DNA of 54,115 nucleotides, taken from Pseudomonadota bacterium. Its GTDB lineage: Bacteria; Pseudomonadota; Alphaproteobacteria; Reyranellales; Reyranellaceae. The DNA is taken from the NCBI GenBank assembly GCA_018240745.1, contig JAFEFF010000070.1, positions 1-54,115 of the forward strand, given 5' to 3'. The position numbers and the translations under genes were made by a program. Shown one piece after another: positions 41,758 to 51,228 of the stretch (positions within the stretch are counted from its first letter, which is position 1; each line of letters opens with the position of its first letter). Under the pieces are notes generated by a model. That model worked only from the letters and a program-made list of their open reading frames with translations, had not been told where the DNA came from and did not search any database.

Positions 41758-43572
41758 CTAGCGCGGCGGCTCGGCGATCGAGAAGAGGTCGCGCTCGCCG
41801 AGGTCGGCGCTGCGGCGCCGCTCGAGCGCCTGATTGTAGCGGCGCAACGCGTATTGCTCGGTGAGGTAGCCCACCACTTTGTGCTCGGTGGGCGAGTCCA
41901 GCACGGGCAGGGTCTCGATCTCCTTCTCCTCGAAGCGCGCCAGCGCGGTGCGGACGTTCTCGTAGCTCAGCAGGAAGACATCGCCGTCGCGGGCGAAGTC
42001 GCGCGCGGTGCGCGTCGCTACCACGTCGGGCTGCCGGTCCTCGTGCAGCGCCGCGGTGTCGAGCGAGCCGAGATAGCCCGTCTTCTCGGACACGACGAAC
42101 ACCCGCGTCACGCTGCCGGGCGGATACTTCTCGCGCAGTTCGGCGAGCGGCGTGGTCTCGGGCTCGGTCTTGGCGTCCTCGCGCATCAGGCGGCCGACGG
42201 TAAGGTCGGCCAGCCAGCCGATATCGTGCGGCCCGCGGATGCCGACGCCGCGCTGGTGGAAGCGCCACGTCGAGAACGAATAGCCGAAGGCGAGCCGCAC
42301 GATGGTCGAGGCGATCACCACGCCGACCATGACGCCGACCGTGACCGGGAAGTTGTCGGTACCCTCCAGCACCAGGAACACCATGGTGAGCGGCGCGCCG
42401 ATGACCGCCGCCGCGACCGACGCCATGCCGACCAGCATCAGCACCTGCTGCTGGACGACCAGGCTCGGCACCAGCAGGCCCAGCACCTCGCCGAACAACG
42501 CGCCGAAGATGCAGCCCAGCAGCAGCGAGGAGCTGAACATGCCGCCGCGGAAGCCGGCGCCCAGCGAGATCGCCGAGGCGACCAGCTTGGTGACCACGAG
42601 CACGCCCAGCACCCACAGGGTCGGGTCGTGGTCGAACAGATCCTGGATCGCGCCATGGCCGCTCCCCAGCACCTTGGGCACGGCGAGCGCGACGGCAGTG
42701 ACCAGCAGGCCGCCGACCGCCGGGCGCAGCCATTGCGGCATCGGCAGGCGGCGCAGCAGCCGCTCGGCCCAGGTCACACATTGCATGGCCAGTATGCTGT
42801 AGCCCGCGGCCAGCGCGCCCAGCAGGGCGAACATCAGGTAGAACCATTGCGGGATCTCGGCGAACGGCCCGATCACGAACAGCTCGGTCGGATGCAGCAG
42901 CGCGCGTTCGCTGAGCGTCGCGGCGAGCGAGGCGGCGGCGACCGGCGCCAGCGCGCGCACCGAGTAGCCGCCGAGGATCAGCTCGTAGCCGTAGAAGGCG
43001 CCACAGAGCGGCGCGTTGAAGGCAGCGGCGATCGCCGCCCCTGCCCCGGCGGCGACGAAGATGCGCTGGTCCTCGCGGCGCAGGCGGAAGTATTGGCCGA
43101 GCTTGGCGAGGATCGCGGCGCCGGCCTGACTGTAGCCCGCCTCCATGCCGACCGAGACGCCGGACGCGTTGGACCACACGGTGGCGATCAGGAGCCGCAG
43201 GCTGTCCTTCATCGACATGCGCCCGCCATGCAGCGCATTGGCCTCGATCGGGTCGACCACGTCGGTCGGCCGCACGCGCCGCATGATCATGACGCTGAGA
43301 CCCAGGATCAGACCGCCCAGCGCCGGCACGATCATCACCCGCTGCGGGTCGACGCCGATGCCGCTGCTGAGCGTATGGTCGCCCGCGATGTTGAAGATCA
43401 GGGTGTGCGCCAGGTCGACCAGCCGGTGCAGGCCGATCGTCGTGGCGCCAATCAGGCCGCCGAAGGCGGCGCAGACCAGGATCTGCGTCGGCTCGTTGGA
43501 GCGCAGGCGGCCCTGCAGAAGGAGGAGTCGCCGCGCCTGCGCGAGGCCGAGGCGCGGTATCGCAAATTCCAT
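41758..43572 (-). CDS. ClC-family chloride channel/antiporter with C-terminal CBS pair
   Basis: 604 residues. The ClC membrane core (about 30-430) shows the selectivity-filter regions as modified motifs: the GxEGP site reads [10 protein letters not shown], keeping the gating glutamate, and [14 protein letters not shown] and [10 protein letters not shown] are typical. The C-terminal part (about 460-590) holds two CBS-like units ([33 protein letters not shown]), which bind adenine nucleotides in other ClC proteins. It is divergent from trpG with only 40 bp between the start codons and is followed by a secreted protein. Confidence 0.92.
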   Translation of the reverse strand: MEFAIPRLGLAQARRLLLLQGRLRSNEPTQILVCAAFGGLIGATTIGLHRLVDLAHTLIFNIAGDHTLSSGIGVDPQRVMIVPALGGLILGLSVMIMRRVRPTDVVDPIEANALHGGRMSMKDSLRLLIATVWSNASGVSVGMEAGYSQAGAAILAKLGQYFRLRREDQRIFVAAGAGAAIAAAFNAPLCGAFYGYELILGGYSVRALAPVAAASLAATLSERALLHPTELFVIGPFAEIPQWFYLMFALLGALAAGYSILAMQCVTWAERLLRRLPMPQWLRPAVGGLLVTAVALAVPKVLGSGHGAIQDLFDHDPTLWVLGVLVVTKLVASAISLGAGFRGGMFSSSLLLGCIFGALFGEVLGLLVPSLVVQQQVLMLVGMASVAAAVIGAPLTMVFLVLEGTDNFPVTVGVMVGVVIASTIVRLAFGYSFSTWRFHQRGVGIRGPHDIGWLADLTVGRLMREDAKTEPETTPLAELREKYPPGSVTRVFVVSEKTGYLGSLDTAALHEDRQPDVVATRTARDFARDGDVFLLSYENVRTALARFEEKEIETLPVLDSPTEHKVVGYLTEQYALRRYNQALERRRSADLGERDLFSIAEPPR

Positions 43573-43612
43573 CAGGCTTTCTTTCTACCCCCGAAACGGC
43601 GAAAATGCGCCC

Positions 43613-44212
43613 ATGTTGCTTCTCATCGACAACTACGACAGCTTTACCTACAACCTCGTGCACTTTCTGGGCGATCTCGGGGCGCAGTGCACCGTGCACC
43701 GCAATGACCAGATCACGGTCGACGAGGCGATGGCGCTGAAGCCGGACGGGATCGTGCTGTCGCCCGGTCCCTGCACGCCGAACGAAGCCGGAATCTGCAT
43801 GGACCTCATCAAGGCCGCCGCCAAGGCGCAGGTGCCGCTGCTCGGCGTATGCCTCGGCCACCAGGCGATCGGCCAGGCGTTCGGCGGCAAGGTCGTGCGC
43901 GCACCGGTGCCCATGCACGGCAAGCTGTCGGGCGTGAGCCATACCGGCCAGAGCGTGTTCGAGGATGTCCCCTCGCCGTTCCAGGCGACGCGGTACCACT
44001 CGCTGATCGTCGATCGCCAGAGCCTGCCGGCCGAACTCGAAGTCACGGCGCAGACGGGCGACATCATCATGGGGCTGCGCCACAAGAACCTGCCGATCCA
44101 CGGCGTGCAGTTCCACCCCGAGAGCATCGCCTCGGAGCACGGCCACAAGATCCTGGAGAATTTCCTCAAGATCGCCGGAGAGCACCCGACGCAGCAGAAG
44201 CGTGCGGCCTAG
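43613..44212 (+). CDS. trpG: Anthranilate synthase component II (glutamine amidotransferase)
   Basis: 199 residues from ATG 43613 ([20 protein letters not shown]). The nucleophile is C80 in LLGVCLGHQ, and the His-x-Glu pair is in VQFHPES. It supplies ammonia to TrpE, which lies 27 kb upstream at 15.0-16.5 kb. It can also serve as the PabA subunit in some bacteria. Only 40 bp separate it from the divergent ClC gene, so its promoter must be very compact or lie inside the ClC coding region. trpD follows 339 bp later, with an antisense gene between. Confidence 0.96.
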   Translation: MLLLIDNYDSFTYNLVHFLGDLGAQCTVHRNDQITVDEAMALKPDGIVLSPGPCTPNEAGICMDLIKAAAKAQVPLLGVCLGHQAIGQAFGGKVVRAPVPMHGKLSGVSHTGQSVFEDVPSPFQATRYHSLIVDRQSLPAELEVTAQTGDIIMGLRHKNLPIHGVQFHPESIASEHGHKILENFLKIAGEHPTQQKRAA

Positions 44213-44231
44213 GGTGCACGAGGAAACGCCT

Positions 44232-44270
44232 CACCCTGAGGAGGCCGCGAAGCGGCCGTCTCGAAGGGTG
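44232..44270. repeat. Short palindromic repeat with CACCCTGAGG ends (family C)
   Basis: CACCCTGAGGAGGCCGC pairs with GCGGCCGTCTCGAAGGGTG around a short GAA loop. It lies between trpG and the antisense HMA gene. The same GAGGAGGCCGC-N-GCGGCC-CTCTCGAAGGGTG sequence recurs at 49141-49182. Confidence 0.8.
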
Positions 44271-44280
44271 AAGTTGGTCT

Positions 44281-44487
44281 TTACGGCTGGTCCGCGACCC
44301 CGAAGCCGGCGCGCTGGATCGCCCGGGTGATGGCGGGGACATCGGCGCCGGCGGGCAGGCGCATTTCGCCGCTCTTGAGGTCGACGGAGAGCGGCGCGGT
44401 ACCCGCCCCGGTGGCGGCACGGGTGACCGCCTTGACGCAGCCGTCGCAATCCATGCCGGTGACTTTGAGGATCAGTTCGTCAGCCAT
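44281..44487 (-). CDS. Small heavy-metal-associated (HMA) domain protein
   Basis: 68 residues: one HMA ferredoxin-like domain with the metal site GMDCDGC (CxxC) and the following VKAVTRAATGAG helix. Such proteins (CopZ-like) shuttle copper to P-type ATPases. No copper ATPase or regulator is nearby. It lies antisense in the gap between trpG and trpD, 68 bp from the trpG stop and 64 bp from the trpD start, so it interrupts the trpGDC run without sharing its transcript. Confidence 0.88.
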   Translation of the reverse strand: MADELILKVTGMDCDGCVKAVTRAATGAGTAPLSVDLKSGEMRLPAGADVPAITRAIQRAGFGVADQP

Positions 44488-44551
44488 GTGATATAGCTAC
44501 GCGCCCCGCCGGGCGGCCGGCAAGGGGCAAAATGTACCGAGGATTCCGGGT

Positions 44552-45577
44552 TTGAGCGGCGACATTGACGATTTTCGCGGCCTTCTGGCCAAGGTGGGCA
44601 ACGGCGAGACGCTGAGCCTCGCCGAGGCGGAGCGGGCGTTCGACATCATGACGTCGGGCAACGCCACGCCGGCCCAGATGGGGGCCTTCCTGATGGGCCT
44701 CAAGGTCCGCGGCGAGACGGCCGAGGAGCTGGCGGGCGGCGCCAAGGTGCTGCGCGCCAAGGTCCTGCGCGTGCAGGCGCCGGAGGGCGCGATCGACATC
44801 GTCGGCACCGGCGGCGACCACCACGGCACCTACAATGTCTCCTCCTGCTCGGCGCTGGTCGTCGCGGGGGCGGGCGTGCCGGTGGCCAAGCACGGCAATC
44901 GCGCCTTCACGTCGAAGTCGGGCGCCGCGGACGTACTGAACGCGCTCGGCATCAACCTCGACCTGCCGATCGAGACGCTCGAGAAGTCGCTGATGGTGGC
45001 GGGCGTCTGCTTCCTGATGGCGCCGCGGCATCACAGCGCCATGCGCAATGTCGCGGGGCCCCGGGTGGAACTGGCGCCCTCGCGCACCATCTTCAATCTG
45101 CTGGGGCCGATGTCGAATCCCGCGCTGGTGAAGCGCCAGCTGGTCGGCGTGTTCGACCGGCGCTGGCTGAAGCCGGTGGCCGAGGCGCTGGGGCAGCTCG
45201 GGCTCGAGCGTGCGCTGGTCGTGCATGGGCAGGACGGCATGGACGAGATCACCACCACCACCGCGACCTGGGCCGCCTCGCTGGACAACGGCAAGGTGAC
45301 CGAGATCGAGATCGTGCCGGAAGACGCCGGCCTGCCGCGCGCCTCGCTGTCGGCGCTCAAGGGTGGCGATCCGATGCACAATGCCGACGCGATCCGCGGC
45401 GTGCTGGCCGGACAGCGCAACGCCTTTCGCGATATCGTGGTGCTGAACAGCGCCGCCGCGCTGATGGTCGCCGGCAAGGCCGGGAATCTGAAGCAGGGCG
45501 CCGAGATGGCCGCCGCCTCGATCGATCTCGGCAAGGCCCGCAAGGCGCTCGAAACTCTCGTGGGAATCTGCGCATGA
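44552..45577 (+). CDS. trpD: Anthranilate phosphoribosyltransferase
   Basis: 341 residues from a TTG start at 44552, supported by a GAGGA site (44539-44543) eight bases upstream and by alignment of [19 protein letters not shown] with family N-termini; no better in-frame ATG exists nearby. The motif [15 protein letters not shown] binds PRPP, and [21 protein letters not shown] is the anthranilate region. It attaches phosphoribose to anthranilate. Its stop overlaps the trpC start by 4 bp, showing translational coupling. The HMA gene interrupts the direct link to trpG. Confidence 0.96.
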   Translation: MSGDIDDFRGLLAKVGNGETLSLAEAERAFDIMTSGNATPAQMGAFLMGLKVRGETAEELAGGAKVLRAKVLRVQAPEGAIDIVGTGGDHHGTYNVSSCSALVVAGAGVPVAKHGNRAFTSKSGAADVLNALGINLDLPIETLEKSLMVAGVCFLMAPRHHSAMRNVAGPRVELAPSRTIFNLLGPMSNPALVKRQLVGVFDRRWLKPVAEALGQLGLERALVVHGQDGMDEITTTTATWAASLDNGKVTEIEIVPEDAGLPRASLSALKGGDPMHNADAIRGVLAGQRNAFRDIVVLNSAAALMVAGKAGNLKQGAEMAAASIDLGKARKALETLVGICA

Positions 45578-46374
45578 GCGACACGCTCACCAGGATCGTC
45601 GACGACAAGCGCCGCCACGTCGACGCCTGCAAGGACCGCGTCTCCCAGGGCGAGTGCGAGAAGCGCGCCAGGGCCGCCGAGCCGCCGCGCGGCTTCGCCA
45701 GGGCATTGAAGGCTGCGCTCGCCGCCGGCCGCTACGGGCTGATCGCCGAGATCAAGAAGGCCTCGCCCAGCAAGGGCCTGATCCGCCCGGACTTCGATCC
45801 GCCGTCGCTCGCCAGGGCCTACGAACGCGGCGGCGCGACCTGCCTGTCGGTGCTGACCGACGAGCCCTACTTCCAGGGCAAGGACGAGTTCCTCGGCCAG
45901 GCGCGTTCGGCCTGCAAGCTGCCGGCGCTGCGCAAGGACTTCATGATCGACCCGTACCAGATCTTCGAAGCCCGGGCGCTCGGCGCCGACTGCATCCTGC
46001 TGATCATGGCCTGCCTCGACGACCAGCTCGCAGCCGAACTGGCGCGGCTCAGCCATCTCTGCGGCATGGACGTGCTGGTCGAGGTGCATGACGGCGACGA
46101 GCTCGAGCGCGCGCTGGAGATCGACAGCGACCTGATCGGCGTCAACAACCGCAACCTCAAGACCCTGGCCGTCGACCTGGCGACCACCGAGCAGCTCGCG
46201 CCCAGGGTGCCGAAGAACCGCGTGCTGGTGGCCGAGAGCGGGCTCGGCACGCCGGCCGATCTCGCGCGCATGGCGAAAGTCGGTGCGTCGGCGTTCCTGA
46301 TCGGCGAGAGCTTCATGCGCAAGCCGGACGTCGAGGCCGCCGTACGCGAGATCCTGGTGAAGCAGCAGACATGA
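45574..46374 (+). CDS. trpC: Indole-3-glycerol-phosphate synthase
   Basis: 266 residues. The TIM-barrel enzyme shows [19 protein letters not shown], the catalytic lysine in [11 protein letters not shown], and [13 protein letters not shown] with [10 protein letters not shown]. It closes the indole ring by decarboxylating CdRP. It overlaps trpD (4 bp) and moaC (4 bp) as ATGA junctions, so the three are translationally coupled. The N-terminal phosphoribosylanthranilate isomerase is not fused; trpF must be elsewhere. Confidence 0.97.
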   Translation: MSDTLTRIVDDKRRHVDACKDRVSQGECEKRARAAEPPRGFARALKAALAAGRYGLIAEIKKASPSKGLIRPDFDPPSLARAYERGGATCLSVLTDEPYFQGKDEFLGQARSACKLPALRKDFMIDPYQIFEARALGADCILLIMACLDDQLAAELARLSHLCGMDVLVEVHDGDELERALEIDSDLIGVNNRNLKTLAVDLATTEQLAPRVPKNRVLVAESGLGTPADLARMAKVGASAFLIGESFMRKPDVEAAVREILVKQQT

Positions 46375-46847
46375 GCGACCTCACCCACTTCGATGAGCGC
46401 GGCAATGCCCGCATGGTCGATGTCGGCGACAAGGACATCACCGAACGGGTGGCGACCGCGAAGGCCAGCATCGCGATGCAGCCCGCGACGCTGGCGCTGA
46501 TCCGCGACAAGAAGGCGGCCAAGGGCGACGTGCTCGCGGTGGCGCAGCTTGCGGGCATCATGGCCGCCAAGAAGACGGCGGACCTGATCCCGCTGTGCCA
46601 TCCGCTGGCCTTGTCATCGGTGCAGGTGACGCTGACGCTCGACGAGAAGCGCAACGCCGTCGACATCGAGGCGACCTGCAAGCTCAAGGGAAAGACCGGC
46701 GTCGAAATGGAGGCGCTGACCGCGGCCTCGGTCGCCGCCCTCACCGTCTACGACATGTGCAAGGCGGTCGATCGCGGCATGGTCATCGAGCAGGTGAAGC
46801 TGCTGCACAAGTCCGGCGGCAAATCGGGGACCTTCAATGCCCGGTAA
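46371..46847 (+). CDS. moaC: Cyclic pyranopterin monophosphate synthase
   Basis: 158 residues. The family motifs [38 protein letters not shown] and [10 protein letters not shown] are all present. It converts the MoaA product to cyclic pyranopterin monophosphate in molybdenum cofactor synthesis. It overlaps trpC by 4 bp, so tryptophan and Mo-cofactor genes share an mRNA, an arrangement seen in many Alphaproteobacteria. The gap to moeA holds a large palindromic repeat (46862-47032). Confidence 0.97.
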   Translation: MSDLTHFDERGNARMVDVGDKDITERVATAKASIAMQPATLALIRDKKAAKGDVLAVAQLAGIMAAKKTADLIPLCHPLALSSVQVTLTLDEKRNAVDIEATCKLKGKTGVEMEALTAASVAALTVYDMCKAVDRGMVIEQVKLLHKSGGKSGTFNAR

Positions 46848-46861
46848 CCTCATCTTTACTT

Positions 46862-47032
46862 CTCCTCTCCGCCGCGCAGCGGGGGAGAGGAAGGGGCCCA
46901 TCGCGCAGCGATGGGAAGGTGAGGTGGTGCGTACCGCTAAGACAATGTTGACCTGGAAAGGAAGACCCACCTCTCCCTCCCCACGCTTTGCGCGGGTCCC
47001 CTTCCTCTCCCCCCGCTTCGCGGGCGGAGAGG
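46862..47032. repeat. Long intergenic palindrome (family B)
   Basis: CTCCTCTCCGCCGCGCAGCG at the left pairs with CGCTTCGCGGGCGGAGAGG at the right. GAGGAAGGGGCCCATCGCGCA pairs with the CGCTTTGCGCGGGTCCCCTTCCTC segment near the right end, and GGTGAGGTGG with CCACCTC. It fills the 208-bp gap between moaC and moeA. The long fold may affect how much of the transcript reaches moeA. Confidence 0.8.
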
Positions 47033-47055
47033 GCATTCATCAGCGGGTGCGTTAA

Positions 47056-48279
47056 ATGGCACCGATGCTCTCCGTGCGCGAGGCGCATGCGCGGGTGGTG
47101 GCGGCGTTCTCGCCCCTGCCGGCCGAGACGGTGTCGATTGCCGATGCCGCGGGCCGCGTGCTCGCAGCCGCGCCGAAGGCCCGGCTGACGCAGCCGCCGG
47201 CCGACCTGTCGGCGATGGATGGCTACGCGGTGCGGGCCGAGGACGTACCGGCGGCGCCGACGACGCTGACGCTGGTCGGCGAGGCGCCGGCGGGCGGCTC
47301 CTACGATCACGCGCTGAAGCCCGGCGAGACCGTGCGCATATTCACCGGCGGTCCCCTGCCGATGGGCGCGGATTCGATCATCATCCAGGAAGACACCAGG
47401 GCCGACGGCAAGAAGATTACCGTGCTCGAGGCCCCGACGCCGGGCCGTCACGTGCGCAAGGCCGGGCTCGACTTCAGCGCCGGCGATGCCCCCTTCCCGC
47501 CCGGCCGCACGCTGACCACGCGCGACGTGGCGCTGCTGGCGGCAATGAACCTGCCGTGGCTGTCGGTCCATCGAAAACCACGTGTGGCGATCCTGTCGAC
47601 CGGCAACGAGCTGGTGCTGCCGGGCGAGCCGATCGGACGCAACCAGATCATCTCCTCGTCGGGCGTCGCCATGGCGGCGCTGGTCCGCGCCTGGGGCGGC
47701 GATCCGACCCTGTTCGAGATCGCGCGCGACGAGATCGAGGTCATCGGGGACGCGATCGCGGCCGGCGCGCAGCACGACGCGCTGATCACCCTGGGCGGCG
47801 CCTCGGTCGGCGACCATGATCTGGTGCAGGACTCGCTGAAGGCCCAGGGCTTCACGATGGACTTCTGGCGGATCGCCATGCGTCCCGGCAAGCCGCTGAT
47901 GTTCGCCGCCAAGGATCGCGCGCGGGTGATCGGCTTTCCGGGCAATCCGGTCTCGACCATGGTTTGTGCGCTGCTGTTCCTGAAACCCGCTCTGGAGCGC
48001 ATGACCGGCCAGGCCGGCGACCTGCCCGCTACCACCACCGCCCGGCTCGCCGCCGACGTGAAGCAGAACGACCAGCGCGAGGACTATGTCCGCGCCCTCG
48101 CCTGCCGGCAGCCCGACGGCAGCCTCACCGTCGAGCCGCACAGGATCCAGGACAGCTCGATGCTGTCGGTGCTGTCGTGGTGCAACGCGCTGATGATCCG
48201 GCCGCCGCACGACCCGGCTCGCAAGGCCGGCGACAGCGTGCAGATCATTGATCTTTCTGTTCTCCCCGGAGGTTATTGA
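47056..48279 (+). CDS. moeA: Molybdopterin molybdenumtransferase
   Basis: 407 residues. The MoeA N-terminal DLSAMDGYAVRAED and FTGGPLPMGADSII, the MogA-like core with ILSTGNELVLPGEP and LGGASVGDHDLV, and the last domain with GFPGNPVSTMVCALLFLKP identify it. It inserts molybdenum into adenylylated molybdopterin. It follows moaC after the repeat and precedes lexA on the same strand. The start at 47056 (MAPMLSVREAHARV) matches the family. Confidence 0.96.
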   Translation: MAPMLSVREAHARVVAAFSPLPAETVSIADAAGRVLAAAPKARLTQPPADLSAMDGYAVRAEDVPAAPTTLTLVGEAPAGGSYDHALKPGETVRIFTGGPLPMGADSIIIQEDTRADGKKITVLEAPTPGRHVRKAGLDFSAGDAPFPPGRTLTTRDVALLAAMNLPWLSVHRKPRVAILSTGNELVLPGEPIGRNQIISSSGVAMAALVRAWGGDPTLFEIARDEIEVIGDAIAAGAQHDALITLGGASVGDHDLVQDSLKAQGFTMDFWRIAMRPGKPLMFAAKDRARVIGFPGNPVSTMVCALLFLKPALERMTGQAGDLPATTTARLAADVKQNDQREDYVRALACRQPDGSLTVEPHRIQDSSMLSVLSWCNALMIRPPHDPARKAGDSVQIIDLSVLPGGY

Positions 48280-48301
48280 TCCCCAGCATCCTGGGGGAAA
48301 C

Positions 48302-48330
48302 TTGACGACTCTCCGGAACTAAACTAGAAC
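48302..48330 (+). promoter_or_regulatory. lexA promoter with overlapping SOS box
   Basis: TTGACG (48302-48307), a 17-bp spacer and TAGAAC (48325-48330) form a good -35/-10 pair. GAAC-N7-GAAC at 48316-48330 (GTTC-N7-GTTC on the other strand) matches the direct-repeat LexA operator of Alphaproteobacteria and overlaps the -10. Binding of LexA here would exclude RNA polymerase, giving autoregulation. The start codon of lexA lies 57 bp downstream of the -10 end. Confidence 0.85.
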
Positions 48331-48387
48331 ATGTGCCGGGTTTCAGGATTTGTTCCGAAATCTGGTAGGCGTTTCGGGGAGAAGACG

Positions 48388-49131
48388 GTGCTAACCCGCA
48401 AGCAAAACGAACTGCTTCTGTTCATCAACAAGCGCCTCAACGAAGGCGGCGTCTCGCCCTCCTTCGACGAGATGAAGGAGGCGCTTCGGCTCAAGTCCAA
48501 GTCCGGTATCCACCGGCTGATCACCGGGCTGGAGGAGCGCGGCTTCCTGCGCCGTCTGCCCCACCGCGCACGGGCCCTGCAGGTCCTGAAGCTGCCCGAG
48601 GCGGCGGCGATGCCGGCGCCCAACGTCACCCCGCTGCTCGACTCGCGCCGCGGCATGGCCGAGGCCCGGGAAGCGTTCGTGCCGCAGATCGTGCGCGGCG
48701 AGCGCGTGCCGTTGGCTGGCGCCATCCAGGCTGCCAACGAGGCGCAAGCGCTCAGCCTGCCGCTGTATGGACGGATCGCCGCCGGTACGCCGATCGAGGC
48801 GCTGCGCGACAACTCCACGACCATCGACGTGCCGGTCTCGCTGCTCGGTAACGGGGCGCATTACTGCCTCGAGGTGCAGGGCGATTCGATGGTGGAAGCC
48901 GGCATCCTCAATGGCGACATCGCCATCATCAAGAGCGCCGATCAGGCCGAGTCGGGCGAGATCGTCGTGGCGCTGATCGACGACGCCGAGGCGACGCTGA
49001 AGCGGCTGCGCAAGAAAGGCGCGTCGATCGCACTCGAGCCGGCCAACGCTGCCTACGAGACCCGGATATTCGGACCCGATCGGGTGAAGATCCAGGGCCG
49101 CTTGGCGGGAATCTACCGCCGCTACAACTAA
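48388..49131 (+). CDS. lexA: LexA repressor
   Basis: 247 residues from a GTG start at 48388, preceded by a CGGGGAGAAG ribosome site. A longer frame from 48331 would start at the operator and is not favoured. The N-terminal winged helix ([14 protein letters not shown], then [18 protein letters not shown]) binds the SOS box. Self-cleavage would occur at A132-G133 (RIAAGTP), with catalytic S167 (QGDSMVEAG) and K205 (ATLKRL). It represses DNA-repair genes until RecA filaments trigger cleavage. It is the last gene of the trp-moa-moe-lexA run and has its own promoter. Confidence 0.96.
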   Translation: MLTRKQNELLLFINKRLNEGGVSPSFDEMKEALRLKSKSGIHRLITGLEERGFLRRLPHRARALQVLKLPEAAAMPAPNVTPLLDSRRGMAEAREAFVPQIVRGERVPLAGAIQAANEAQALSLPLYGRIAAGTPIEALRDNSTTIDVPVSLLGNGAHYCLEVQGDSMVEAGILNGDIAIIKSADQAESGEIVVALIDDAEATLKRLRKKGASIALEPANAAYETRIFGPDRVKIQGRLAGIYRRYN

Positions 49132-49140
49132 ACAGATCGC

Positions 49141-49220
49141 CTCGTCCTGAGGAGGCCGCATAGCGGCCCTCTCGAAGGGTGGTCGACAAGCAAGGTGCGC
49201 GCCGCTCCTCAGGGTGAGGT
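49141..49220. repeat. Palindromic repeat with CCTGAGGAGGCCGC core (family C)
   Basis: GTCCTGAGGAGGCCGC pairs with the nearby GCGGCCCTCTCGAAGGG (hairpin 1), and the outer CTCGTCCTGAGGAG also pairs with CTCCTCAGGGTGAGG at 49205-49219. It lies just after lexA. The first half repeats the sequence at 44232-44270 almost exactly. Confidence 0.8.
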
Positions 49221-49272
49221 GGTGTGATCCGGCGTTCTTGCAGAGCGACAGGACACGTGTTCAAAAGTGTCC

Positions 49273-50241
49273 ATGCTGAAGACGTCACGTCGCACATTGC
49301 TCACGAGCGCAGCGGTGCTCGCGGCCCCCGCGATCGCCCGTGCCGACACCTGGCCCAGCCGGCCGATCCGCTGCATCGTCGCGCTGCCGCCGGGCGGCGG
49401 CACTGATTCCACCGGACGGCTGGCGATGCAGGCGCTGAGCGAAGCGCTCGGTGTGGCGGTGGTGGTCGAGAACAAGGCCGGCGCTGGCGGCACGATTGGC
49501 AGCGACATCGTCGCCAAGGCCGCGCCCGACGGCTACACGCTGGGGATCGCCACCTCCTCGAGCCACGCAGCGGCGCCGGTGTTCCGCAAGGACCTGCCCT
49601 ACGATCCGGTGAAGTCGTTCACCGCCGTCACCCTGCTCGGCACAACCTCCTACATCCTGATCGGCGGCCCCGCCGCGGGCGCCAAGGATCTCGAGACGCT
49701 GATCGCCAGGATCAAGGCCAATCCCGGCAAGCTCACCTGCGCCTCCCTCGGTCCGTCGACGCTGGGCTACCTGCTGACCAGGCAGTTCGAGCTGGCCCTC
49801 GGTCTCGACATGATCGACACGCCCTACAAGGGCGCGGCGCAGGTCTATCCCGACCTGATGAACGGCACCGTTGCCGTGATGCTCGACAATCCGTCGGGCT
49901 CAGCGGGCCTGGTGCGCGAGGGCCTCCTCACCGGCTTTGCCGTCACACGGCCTTCGACGGCGGTCCCCAAGGTGCCGACCTTCGACAGCCTCGGCGTGAA
50001 GGGCTTCGAGGAGGTGTTCTGGTACGGCGTCGTGGCGCCGCCCGGCCTGCCGCCCGAGATCGCCGCCCGCCTCCAGAAGATCCTGGCCAAGGCCTTCCTC
50101 GCCGATCCGGGGCGCGGGAAGATGCGCGCGCTGGACGTCGAGCCGGTGATGTCGTCGCCACAGGAGTTCGCCCGTACCATGGCCAACGACACGCAGCGCT
50201 GGAAGGCATTGGCCGACAAGCTCGGCCTCAAGCCCGAATAG
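49273..50241 (+). CDS. Tripartite-tricarboxylate-type (Bug/TctC) solute-binding receptor
   Basis: 322 residues from ATG 49273; a GTG two codons upstream is also possible. A signal peptide with twin arginine (SRRTLLTSAAVLAAPAIARA) directs export. The Bug fold is shown by WPSRPIRCIVALPPGGGTD, VENKAGAGGTIGSDIVAKAAPDGYT and PYKGAAQVYPDLMNG. Such receptors bind carboxylates or related acids. No membrane subunits (TctA/TctB) are adjacent, so it is an orphan, as is common in this family. The class II aldolase gene follows after 10 bp; the two are probably co-transcribed. Confidence 0.92.
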   Translation: MLKTSRRTLLTSAAVLAAPAIARADTWPSRPIRCIVALPPGGGTDSTGRLAMQALSEALGVAVVVENKAGAGGTIGSDIVAKAAPDGYTLGIATSSSHAAAPVFRKDLPYDPVKSFTAVTLLGTTSYILIGGPAAGAKDLETLIARIKANPGKLTCASLGPSTLGYLLTRQFELALGLDMIDTPYKGAAQVYPDLMNGTVAVMLDNPSGSAGLVREGLLTGFAVTRPSTAVPKVPTFDSLGVKGFEEVFWYGVVAPPGLPPEIAARLQKILAKAFLADPGRGKMRALDVEPVMSSPQEFARTMANDTQRWKALADKLGLKPE

Positions 50242-50251
50242 GAGACGCAGG

Positions 50252-51004
50252 ATGGATGGCAGCCCGACCCCGGCCTATCGCGTCAACGAGCTGACGCCGG
50301 ATCCCAACGTCACCTTCGATTCCAAGGTGGTGAAGGACTACGTCACCTACGCCCATCGCATCGCCAATCGCGGGCTGGTGAACTCGAGCGTCGGCGGCAT
50401 GGTGATCCGCGTGCCGCATCCCGGCTATCCCGATGGCGTCTGCTACGCCAAGCCCCAGGGCATCAGCCTCGAGGAGGTCGAGGACGGCGATCTCGTCATC
50501 ACCGACATCCCATGTGGCCGCATCCTGGCGGGCGAACGCGCCACGACGGTCGGCCACCAGATGAACCGCGAGATCCTGCGGCTGCGGCCCGACGTCAACG
50601 CGGTGATCCACCTGCATCACGACGAGATGATCGCCTTCATGGCGGCGGGCTACGACAAGATCCGCTCGTTCAGCCTGACCTTCGGCTACCTGATGCAGAA
50701 GCCGGCGCACCACCTGCCGGCCAGCATCAACGTCGAGGAGGATGTCGGCCCGATCAAGTCGTTCATCCAGAACACCAACTGCATCATCATGAAGCGGCAC
50801 GGCTTCACCGTGCTGGGCCGCACCGTGTCGGAGGCCTATCACCGCACCTGCGTGCTGGTGAGCGAGATCAAGCGCAACATCATCGTCGAGCTCCTGTGCG
50901 CGGCCAACGGCAAGACGCCGGAGACCGTCACCGAGGAGGAGATGGCCTACATGGCCACGCACGGCGACCAGGTGATGTACCCGCAGCTCATCAAGAAAGG
51001 TTGA
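50252..51004 (+). CDS. Class II aldolase/adducin family protein
   Basis: 250 residues. The zinc ligands are visible in HLHHDEM and in MKRHGFTVLG (third His). The family includes fuculose-phosphate aldolases, ribulose-phosphate epimerases, sugar-acid decarboxylases and related decarboxylases or dehydratases, so the reaction is not set. The AGGAGACGCAGG site gives the start at 50252. It follows the Bug receptor by 10 bp, which suggests a receptor-plus-enzyme pair for one carboxylate or sugar acid. The 224 bp after it (51005-51228) show no convincing gene. Confidence 0.88.
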   Translation: MDGSPTPAYRVNELTPDPNVTFDSKVVKDYVTYAHRIANRGLVNSSVGGMVIRVPHPGYPDGVCYAKPQGISLEEVEDGDLVITDIPCGRILAGERATTVGHQMNREILRLRPDVNAVIHLHHDEMIAFMAAGYDKIRSFSLTFGYLMQKPAHHLPASINVEEDVGPIKSFIQNTNCIIMKRHGFTVLGRTVSEAYHRTCVLVSEIKRNIIVELLCAANGKTPETVTEEEMAYMATHGDQVMYPQLIKKG

Positions 51005-51228
51005 CGGGCCTTCCGCTACAAGCCCCATGACGCCCGAGCTGGTCGCAAACGCCCTGTACCCGACGGGGCAAGAAGCTGCCGATACGCGACGGCTACCGCT
51101 GTCCTTGCTTCGTCTCACAGGACCAGAATCGGGATGGCTGGGACCGCATGATCGTCGCGACCGTTCAAGCCGTCGCGGCATGCGCGAGGCGTGCGGCTGC
51201 GGCTAGGCCGCGCGTCGAGCACGATCAC

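Noticed and set aside
38177..41761. Open frame of 1194 codons over the S10 peptidase and EamA genes
   Set aside because: It is in a shadow frame with Arg/Ala-rich composition and overlaps two recognisable genes.
41021..44185. Open frame of 1054 codons covering the secreted protein and more
   Set aside because: It crosses the ClC gene (same strand, other frame) and the antisense of trpG; the signal peptide at 41749 marks the true start.
51005..51228. Possible small or broken gene after the class II aldolase
   Set aside because: A frame starting ATGACGCCCGAGCTG and another frame with Cys-containing segments were considered; neither has a ribosome site, a family match or enough length.
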